This document shows positions 58,450 through 64,000 of a stretch of DNA of 64,000 bases, one piece after another (the first letter of the stretch is position 1; the number at the start of each line of letters is the position of its first letter). The notes below the pieces were generated by a model. The model searched no databases. It was not told the DNA's origin and worked only from the letters and a program-made list of their open reading frames with translations. Origin of the DNA: VRUE01 sp963745915 (GTDB lineage Bacteria; Actinomycetota; Thermoleophilia; Solirubrobacterales; 70-9); NCBI GenBank assembly GCA_963745915.1, contig CAVUZA010000002.1, positions 1,922,001 through 1,986,000 of the forward strand. The letters are read 5' to 3'. The position numbers and the translations under genes are program-made.

Positions 58450-58818
58450 GTGCCATCCGCGGAGTCCACCTTCACCCTCTACCGGCGTGGGATCGAGCTG
58501 CTCGAGGAGGAGGACTTCGAGCAGGCGGCGGAGCCGCTCGAGGAGGCCGCCCGCCGGGCGCCGGAGAAGACCTCGGTGCGCGAGGCGCTGGGCCGCGCCT
58601 ACTTCCGCTCGGGGCGCTTCGCCGCCGCCGCGGTCGAGTTCGGCGCCGTGGTCGAGCGCCACCAGGTCGACGACTACGCCCACTTCTGCCTCGGCCGGGC
58701 GCTGGCCAAGACCGGCGAGACCGAGCGCGCCCGCCACCACCTGGCGCTGGCCTCCAACCTGCGCCCGGAGCGGCGCGACTACAGCTTCTACCGGGCGATG
58801 CTCGGCCCGGCCGCCTGA
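58450..58818 (+). CDS. Tetratricopeptide repeat protein, 122 aa
   Basis: Three TPR-like helix pairs (YRRGIELLEEEDFEQAAEPLEEAARRAPEK, REALGRAYFRSGRFAAAAVEFGAVVERH, AHFCLGRALAKTGETERARHHLALA) form a short protein-interaction scaffold. Start GTG at 58450 behind an AGG site. No catalytic domain. Partner unknown; divergent from the PII-amtB operon. Confidence 0.75.
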   Translation: MPSAESTFTLYRRGIELLEEEDFEQAAEPLEEAARRAPEKTSVREALGRAYFRSGRFAAAAVEFGAVVERHQVDDYAHFCLGRALAKTGETERARHHLALASNLRPERRDYSFYRAMLGPAA

Positions 58819-58827
58819 GTCGCCGGC

Positions 58828-60606
58828 CTAGCCCGCTTCGCGCAGGCGCCTGCCGCCGGCCAGCTTCTGGCGGGCGCGCGGGTCGGGCTCGTCGCGGTGG
58901 CTGGCCGGCATGCTGGCGCGGATCGTCGTCCCCGCGCCCGGTTCGCTGCCCACCTCGACCTCGCCGCCGGCCAGCTCGACCCGTTCGCGCATCGCGATCA
59001 GGCCGAAGCCGTCGGTCTCGGCCCCCGGGTCGAACCCGCGGCCCTCGTCGGCGACCCGCGCCCGCAGCGTTTCGCCGTCCTCGCCGACGTCGACCCGCAC
59101 CCGCGTGGCCTCGCCGTGGCGGATCGCGTTGTTGATCGCCTCCTGGACCAGGCGGTAGACGGTGTCCTCGATCTCGGCGAGCAGGCGGTGGTCGGTGCGG
59201 CCGGCGTGGAAGTCGAGGTCGACGTTCATCTTCACCTCGATCCCGTGGCCCAGCTCCACCCGTTCGGCCAGCGCCTCGAGCGCCGCGCCGAGCCCCAGTT
59301 CGTCGAGCGTCGTCGGCCGCAGGTCGGCGATCAGGCGGCGCATCTCGGCGATCGCGTCGTCGACCTGGTCGATCCCCTGGCTGAGCAGCACTTCGAGCCG
59401 CTCGGGGTCGCTGCGGCGGGCGGTGGAGAGCAGCACCCGCAGCCCGGCCAGGCTCTGCAGCGACTCGTCGTGCAGCTCCCGCGCCCAGCGCCCGCGCTCG
59501 CGCTCGGTGGCGGCGATGCTGTCGCGGGTGCGGTCGGCGGCGACCGTCTGCGCGGTGGCGACCGCGGTCGCGGCGCTGGCGGCGAAGGAGACCAGCACGC
59601 CCTCGTCCTCGTCGCTGAACCCGGTGTCGCGGCCGAGCGGGTCGACCGCGACCAGCACGCCGAGCGCCTCGCCGCGGAAGAGCAGCGGCGCCAGCAGCGC
59701 GGTGACCCCGGCGTCCTGACTGCCCGGCCGCGCCATCAGGCTCGGGTCGAGGCCCTGGACGCGGCGCGGCGAGCGCGCTTCCAGCACCCGGCCCGGGATC
59801 GAGCCCTTGATCGGGATCGGCTGCCCGGCGTCGTCGCCGGCCCGGTCGCCGGCGACGGCAACGGTGGTCAGCGTCTCGCCCTGGCACAGCATGATCAGCA
59901 GCGAGCGCGCTTCGACCAGCGCCCGGCCGCGCTTGACGACGATCTCGAGGATGCGGTCGAGGTCGGTCTCGCCGCCGACCGCGCGGGCGATCTCGGTCGT
60001 CGCTTCGAGCCGGTGGACGGCGCGCTCCATCTCGTCGCGGCGGCCCTTGACGCTGCGGTACAGGCGCGCGTTCTCGACCGCGACCCCGGCCCACTCGGCG
60101 AGGATCTGCGCCGCCTGCTCGTCGGCGAGGTCGAACTCGCCGCCCTCCTTCTCGGTCAGGTAGAGGTTGCCCCAGGCGTGGCCGCGGATCATCACCGGCA
60201 CGCCGAGGAAGGTCTTCATCGGCGGGTGGCCGGGGGGGAAGCCGTAGGAGCGCGGGTGCTCGCCGACGTCGGCGAGGCGCAGGGCGCGCGGCTGCTCGAT
60301 CAGCAGGCCGAGCACGCCGCGGCCGCGCGGCAGGCTGCCGATCCGCCGCCGGGTCTCCTCGTCGACGCCGTGGGTGATGAAGCGCTCGAGCTCGTGGCGG
60401 TCCTCGTCGAGCACGCCGAGGGCGGCGTAGCGGGCGCCGGTCAGCTGGCAGGCGACCTCGAGCATCTGACGGAAGACCGCCTCGGGGTCGAGCTCGGACA
60501 TCAGGCCGCGGCCGACGTCGATCAGCTCGCGCAGACGGCGTTCGTCGAGTGCGCTGCTGTCGTATCCCTGGGAAATGCCCGTCCCTCCTCCGAGCTCGCC
60601 TGCCAC
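58828..60606 (-). CDS. GAF-domain sensor histidine kinase (NarL-pathway type)
   Basis: 592 residues, cytosolic. Two GAF domains occupy about 20-190 and 205-375 (the first with DEDRHELERFITHGVDEETRRRIG, the second with IMLCQGETLTTVAVAGD). The HisKA_3 helix ARELHDESLQSLAGL holds the phospho-His and is followed by the ATPase boxes VQEAINNAIRHGEA, VADEGRGFDPG and GFGLIAMRERVELAGG. Architecture is like DevS/DosT and related redox- or ligand-sensing kinases; no heme-His can be confirmed. It is divergent from the NarL/LuxR regulator at 60701, its probable partner. Confidence 0.87.
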   Translation of the reverse strand: MAGELGGGTGISQGYDSSALDERRLRELIDVGRGLMSELDPEAVFRQMLEVACQLTGARYAALGVLDEDRHELERFITHGVDEETRRRIGSLPRGRGVLGLLIEQPRALRLADVGEHPRSYGFPPGHPPMKTFLGVPVMIRGHAWGNLYLTEKEGGEFDLADEQAAQILAEWAGVAVENARLYRSVKGRRDEMERAVHRLEATTEIARAVGGETDLDRILEIVVKRGRALVEARSLLIMLCQGETLTTVAVAGDRAGDDAGQPIPIKGSIPGRVLEARSPRRVQGLDPSLMARPGSQDAGVTALLAPLLFRGEALGVLVAVDPLGRDTGFSDEDEGVLVSFAASAATAVATAQTVAADRTRDSIAATERERGRWARELHDESLQSLAGLRVLLSTARRSDPERLEVLLSQGIDQVDDAIAEMRRLIADLRPTTLDELGLGAALEALAERVELGHGIEVKMNVDLDFHAGRTDHRLLAEIEDTVYRLVQEAINNAIRHGEATRVRVDVGEDGETLRARVADEGRGFDPGAETDGFGLIAMRERVELAGGEVEVGSEPGAGTTIRASMPASHRDEPDPRARQKLAGGRRLREAG

Positions 60607-60700
60607 CCATCCTAGTCGCCACCGCCCATATGCTCAACGGCGCCTGATTGGAGAAGTGCACGGGAAAACCCGGATGCCGCGGGTTGGGCGAGCGGGTTAG

Positions 60701-61408
60701 ATGATCGGGATGAGCTCTGCCGAGTCGGTCAGCGAGGGTAGGCTCGCGGCGGTGGCCGACGACGCCGACAGCCGCGAGGCCGGCACGACGACGATCGTCC
60801 TCGCCGACGACCACACTGTGGTGCGCAAAGCGCTGCGCCTGCTGCTCGACGCCGAGCCCGGCTTCGAGGTCGTCGCCGAAGCCGGCGACGCCGACGCCGC
60901 GGTGCGCTACGTGCGCGGCCACAAGCCGGCGGTGCTGATCCTCGACCTCAACATGCCGGGGCGCAACAGCCTCGACGCGGTTGCCGACATCCACGAGGCC
61001 TCGCCGCGGACCGAGATCGTCATCCTCACCATGCAGAACGAGCCGGCCTTCGCCCGCCGCGCCCTGCAGGCGGGGGTGCGCGGCTACGTGCTGAAGGAGG
61101 CGGCCGACGCCGAGCTGGTCCAGGCGGTGCGCAGCGCCGCCGCCGGCGACACCTACCTGCAGCCGGCGCTCGGGGCGCGGCTGGCGGCCGGCGCCGACGG
61201 CCAGGACGGCGACGAGCTGAGCGAGCGCGAGCGCGACGTGTTGCGCCTGATCGCCCTCGGCCACACCAACGCCGAGGTCGCCGAGCAGCTCTACATCAGC
61301 ATCCGCACGGTGGAGAGCCACCGGGCCCACATCCAGCAGAAGCTGCGCGTCTCGAGCCGGGCCGAGCTGGTGCGCTACGCGCTCCAGCACGGCATGGTCG
61401 AAACCTGA
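60701..61408 (+). CDS. NarL/LuxR-family response regulator
   Basis: 235 residues. Receiver: ADDHTVVRKALRLLL with the acidic pocket, phospho-acceptor Asp in VLILDLNMPG near residue 86, Thr in ILTMQ and Lys in YVLKEA. C-terminal LuxR HTH: LSERERDVLRLIALGHTNAEVAEQLYISIRTVESHRAHIQQKL. Start ATG at 60701 or 60710. It is divergent from the histidine kinase across a 94-bp gap, so the pair likely forms a two-component system with shared promoter control. Confidence 0.88.
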   Translation: MIGMSSAESVSEGRLAAVADDADSREAGTTTIVLADDHTVVRKALRLLLDAEPGFEVVAEAGDADAAVRYVRGHKPAVLILDLNMPGRNSLDAVADIHEASPRTEIVILTMQNEPAFARRALQAGVRGYVLKEAADAELVQAVRSAAAGDTYLQPALGARLAAGADGQDGDELSERERDVLRLIALGHTNAEVAEQLYISIRTVESHRAHIQQKLRVSSRAELVRYALQHGMVET

Positions 61409-61429
61409 GCGGCCGCCGCCCGCCGCGGC

Positions 61430-62161
61430 TCAGCTGAGCAGGGGGAGGACGCAGCGGTAGCGGCGGGTGTTGCCCTGCGAAGTGAATTTGATGTCGCCAC
61501 TTGCGGCGACGGTGACCACCGCGAAGACGTTCGTTTCGGTCATATTCGTGATGTCACTGCTCCACTCGTCACCGCCGTCGAGGGTGATGCCGGGCTGCTG
61601 GGAGAAGGCGGCGAGCTCGAGCGCGCCGGGCAGGGCGCCGCCCTGGACCGCGCAGGAGGTCGCCGCCGCCGGGGCGCTGACCGCGGTGGCGCTGGCGAAG
61701 GTCTGCCAGCAGTCGCCGGCGAACTCTTCGCTGCCCGGCAGGCAGCCCGCTTCGTAGCCGTTCAGCTTCTGGGCGTTGACCGCGTTGACGGCGTCGACGG
61801 CGGTCTGCGAGTCGACCGCGCTCTGCGCCAGGTCGGCCGCTTCGGCGTGCGCCGCGCTCGGCACCTGGCCGAGGCTGAGCTCGTCGACTTCGGCGCCGGT
61901 CACCGGCCCCTGCTGGACGACGACCCGCTCGACCGCCGTCTGCAGCGCGCCGGGCTTGAGCCGGTTGGCGGGGAGCGAGCGCGGCTTCACCCGGTTGCCC
62001 GGCAGCGACTTCGCCCGCACCGACCGCCCGTCGATCCGCCGCCCCTTCTTCTTCGCCGCGTACACCGTCCCGCCGAGGCTGAGGAAGAGCGCCAGCCCGG
62101 CCAGCACCAGCGCCGGCGAAGGCAGCCGCGATCCCCGTCTCGTCGCCCTGGAAGCCCACAT
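61430..62161 (-). CDS. Secreted repeat protein of the NSV..LK family (second copy)
   Basis: 243 residues. An N-terminal hydrophobic segment (LVLAGLALFLSLGGTVYA) is followed by a Lys/Arg-rich repeat zone (VRAKSLPGNRVKPRSLPANRLKPGAL), then VDELSLGQVPSAAHAEAADLAQSAV and an Ala-rich linker to a Cys-containing C-terminal domain. The order of signal, short repeats, VP(S/A)A linker and globular tail is the same as in the protein at 22971-23744. Surface or matrix role inferred. GGGAGGGA site before the ATG. Confidence 0.65.
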   Translation of the reverse strand: MWASRATRRGSRLPSPALVLAGLALFLSLGGTVYAAKKKGRRIDGRSVRAKSLPGNRVKPRSLPANRLKPGALQTAVERVVVQQGPVTGAEVDELSLGQVPSAAHAEAADLAQSAVDSQTAVDAVNAVNAQKLNGYEAGCLPGSEEFAGDCWQTFASATAVSAPAAATSCAVQGGALPGALELAAFSQQPGITLDGGDEWSSDITNMTETNVFAVVTVAASGDIKFTSQGNTRRYRCVLPLLS

Positions 62162-62270
62162 ACCGTCCCTCCCGAACTCCGCTGTTTACGGCAGCGACCA
62201 TAGGCCGGGGCTCCCGCGCGGGCCAACTCGATTGGACGAAAGTCCGGAAGCTGGCTAGGTTCCGGCATCC

Positions 62271-63179
62271 GTGAGGATCGCCTCCTGCCTGATCGCCCTC
62301 GTCTTGCTCACTCCCGCTGCGGCCTGGGCGGGGTCGGGGCCGCGGACGCCGATCGGGCTGCGGGCGCCGGTCGAAATGCGGCTCAGCGGCTCGGGCGGCT
62401 ACCGGGTGCGGCTGGCGGCGGCGGGGCACGCGGTGGCGCTGAGCGTCGTCCGCGGCCCGTTTGCGGCCGGCTACGTCACCCACCGAGGTCGCGTCTCCGG
62501 CGGCTTGGTGCGGGCGCGCTTCGGCCGCTTCGGCCGGGTCGCGCTGCGCTTCCACCCGCGCGGCGGGGTGCAGCGCGAAGCGCCACTGTTCGGCTGCCGC
62601 GGCCGGCCCCGGCTGCTCCGCCACGGCTACTACGCCGGCACGATCCGCTTCCGCGGCGAGCGCGGCTACGTCCGCGTCCGCGCCGGCCGCGCCCGCGGCA
62701 CGCGCGCCTGGCTGCGCCACTGGGACTGCCCGCTGCCCTTCCGCGGCCGGGCGGCGTCGCCCACCGGCCCCGAGGCGCGGCTCGAACGCTTCATCGAAGA
62801 GGCCGAAACGGGGGTCGTCTCGCTCGACGCCGCGACCCGCCGCCGCCGCACCTACTTCGGCGCGCTCGGCGTCCGCAAGGGCCGCCGGCAGGAGCGGCCG
62901 ATCTTCTTCGCCGGCACCGCGAGCCGCCGGCCCGGGCTGGCGGTCTACCACTCGGCCGTGGTCGCCGGCCCCCGCCGCGACTTTCCGGTCGACGGCCGGC
63001 TCGACGCGGTGCGGGTCCGGCCGCCGCTCCCGTTCCGCGGCAGCGCCAGCTTCACCCGGGCGCCCGGCGGCGCGACCGCCTGGCGCGGCCCGCTGCGCGT
63101 CCACCTTCCCGGCCTCGGCGACGTCCGCCTCGCCGGCATTCGCTTCGCCGCCCGGCTGCGGATCGCCGCCTCCTTCTGA
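62271..63179 (+). CDS. Secreted Arg-rich hypothetical protein, 302 aa
   Basis: A signal (IASCLIALVLLTPAAAWA) precedes a very basic, Arg/Gly-rich beta-like domain with Cys in VQREAPLFGCRGR and HWDCPLPF. No family recognised. The basic surface could bind anionic polymers. GTG at 62271. A perfect 22-bp hairpin starts 2 bp after its stop. Confidence 0.55.
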   Translation: MRIASCLIALVLLTPAAAWAGSGPRTPIGLRAPVEMRLSGSGGYRVRLAAAGHAVALSVVRGPFAAGYVTHRGRVSGGLVRARFGRFGRVALRFHPRGGVQREAPLFGCRGRPRLLRHGYYAGTIRFRGERGYVRVRAGRARGTRAWLRHWDCPLPFRGRAASPTGPEARLERFIEEAETGVVSLDAATRRRRTYFGALGVRKGRRQERPIFFAGTASRRPGLAVYHSAVVAGPRRDFPVDGRLDAVRVRPPLPFRGSASFTRAPGGATAWRGPLRVHLPGLGDVRLAGIRFAARLRIAASF

Positions 63180-63181
63180 GT

Positions 63182-63229
63182 ACGTGCCGTCCCGGGGAGG
63201 TCAGAAATGACCTCCCCGGGACGGCACGT
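63182..63229 (+). terminator. Perfect 22-bp hairpin with GAAA tetraloop
   Basis: Arms 63182-63203 and 63208-63229 fully complementary, capped by GAAA, a stable GNRA loop. It separates the secreted-protein gene from the riboswitch-controlled gene and probably terminates the first. Confidence 0.7.
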
Positions 63230-63247
63230 CGGCGGGGCGGGTAGACT

Positions 63248-63430
63248 GGCCGGCGTAAATACGGTCGGTGGTCAAGGGAAGTCCGGTGAGAAGCCGGCGC
63301 GGTCCCGCCACTGTGACCGGGTCATGGACGTCGCAGGCGCCTCGGCGCCAGCCACTGGGGAGGACACCGATTCCCCGGGAAGGCGCGGCGGACGATAGTC
63401 CCGGGAGCCAGGAGACCTGTCCGCCGGCCA
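63248..63430 (+). promoter_or_regulatory. Cobalamin (B12) riboswitch
   Basis: Conserved blocks in order: AAGGGAAGTCCGGTGAGAAG, CGCGGTCCCGCCACTGTGA and, near the 3' side, GGGAGCCAGGAGACCTG (the B12-box type element). Spacing and the closing pairing GGCCGGC/GCCGGCC around the domain fit the adenosyl/hydroxo-cobalamin riboswitch class. It lies in the 5' leader of the gene at 63464 and should lower expression when cobalamin is bound. Confidence 0.88.
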
Positions 63431-63463
63431 GCCATGACAACCCTCGAGGAAAGGGTGGCTTAA

Positions 63464-64000
63464 ATGCCAAGACTCATCCCGTTCCGGCTGGCGGCCGCGT
63501 GCTCGCTGGCTCTCCTGTCCCTGTTCTCCCTCGCCGCCGTGGCGAGCGCCAAGAAGGCGCCGACCGCGGAGCTGCGCGTGGTCGGCAAGAGCGGCAAGGT
63601 GCTCGCCGAAAAGGAGCTGGCGCTGGGCGGCAGCGCCGCGGTCAAGACCAGCCCCAAGGCGACCTGCTTCGGCCCCGGCAGCGGCGGCAGCGGCAAGAAG
63701 GTGACGCTGAAGACGGCGACCGCCCTCGGCGCCCTGTTCAAGGCCGCCTCGCTGACCAGGTCGCTGCGGCCGCTGCTCGTCTCCGACCACTTCGACTTCG
63801 GCCTCGCCCTCTGCGGGGTCGGCGGCTCGGTGGCGAAGGGCACGGCGTCCTGGTACCTGAAGGTCAACCACAAGGGCCCCTCGGTCGGCGGCGAATCGGT
63901 CAAGCTGCACCGCGGCGACGAGGTGCTCTGGGACCTGGCGCCGTCGTTCCCCTACCCGGACGAGCTGGCCCTGCAGGCGCCCGACCGGGTCAAGGCGGGC
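63464..64000 (+). CDS. Secreted protein under B12 riboswitch control (DUF4430-like, truncated by window end)
   Basis: At least 179 residues; no stop before 64000. A signal peptide (LAAACSLALLSLFSLAAVASA) leads to a domain with AELRVVGKSGKVLAEKEL, a Cys in KATCFGPGSGG, ASLTRSLRPLLVSDHFDFGLALCGVGGS and SWYLKVNHKGPSVGGESVKLHRGDEVLW. The last block resembles the DUF4430/transcobalamin-like beta domain seen in B12-related surface proteins. The riboswitch makes cobalamin capture or transport the leading idea. ATG at 63464. Confidence 0.7.
   Translation, partial: MPRLIPFRLAAACSLALLSLFSLAAVASAKKAPTAELRVVGKSGKVLAEKELALGGSAAVKTSPKATCFGPGSGGSGKKVTLKTATALGALFKAASLTRSLRPLLVSDHFDFGLALCGVGGSVAKGTASWYLKVNHKGPSVGGESVKLHRGDEVLWDLAPSFPYPDELALQAPDRVKAG

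Noticed and set aside
1..64000. CRISPR array
   Set aside because: No set of regularly spaced direct repeats with unique spacers was seen; repeats found are palindromes or isolated pairs.

Overview
The window is a GC-rich (roughly 70%) bacterial chromosome segment with dense genes, many GTG starts and many 1-4 bp gene overlaps. A fused two-domain FbiC, the coenzyme F420 genes fbiA/fbiD/cofE and an F420:NADP reductase, glucose-independent soil-type metabolism, and secreted proteins with short NSV..LK repeats point to Actinomycetota, most probably class Thermoleophilia (Solirubrobacterales-like). This placement is inference from gene content; there is no rRNA or marker-based test here.

Layout. 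1-3.9 kb: an Nramp metal transporter, a three-gene minus-strand operon with a THI5/NMT1-type binding protein, and an aquaporin. 3.9-10.2 kb: the F420 block (fbiC, a zinc alcohol dehydrogenase, cofE, fbiD, fbiA, npdG). All of the minus-strand F420 genes are broken by many single-base frameshifts, whereas fbiC is open. 10.3-17.8 kb: an SDR enzyme, HMG-CoA lyase, acyl-CoA carboxyltransferase, an ABC-2 exporter, acetoacetyl-CoA synthetase and an MBL-fold hydrolase. HMG-CoA lyase makes acetoacetate and acetoacetyl-CoA synthetase uses it, so this looks like a branched-chain or ketone-body catabolic group. 17.8-22.5 kb: a LAGLIDADG endonuclease gene abutting a tRNA-Leu, further tRNAs, an alpha/beta-hydrolase/adenylate-cyclase fusion and a PQQ-type propeller lipoprotein.

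22.5-26.9 kb is an accessory, decaying region behind tRNA-Pro: two incomplete ORF6N genes sharing a 57-bp identical block, remnants of VapC, a flavin monooxygenase and an AbiEii-type nucleotidyltransferase, plus intact DUF5661, cupin and small secreted genes. 26.9-38.7 kb is ordinary chromosome (TetR and a secreted propeller protein, an orphan amino-acid binding protein, amidase, Nudix, RDD, serine protease, haloalkane dehalogenase, phosphoesterase, hydrolase). 38.7-43.4 kb is a second accessory zone: a second LAGLIDADG gene next to another tRNA-Leu, then tRNA-Glu whose 3' 43 bp are repeated 1.1 kb downstream around a VapBC-like cassette, then a HigBA-like pair and an AAA/DUF4143 ATPase.

43.5-64 kb: lipoprotein and membrane genes, glutamate decarboxylase, a Fic protein, two very large secreted proteins, a GMC oxidoreductase, AmtB with a PII protein, a GAF histidine kinase with a divergent NarL-type regulator, and a cobalamin riboswitch in front of a secreted protein that runs off the window.

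The most unusual signal is a set of long near-perfect palindromes (22-30 bp arms). Most sit at gene ends, but two lie inside F420 coding sequences, and one family (core GGTGCAACGCG) occurs four times in contexts that include a divergent gap. The other signals worth attention are the two tRNA-Leu-linked endonucleases and the tRNA-Glu att-like duplication.
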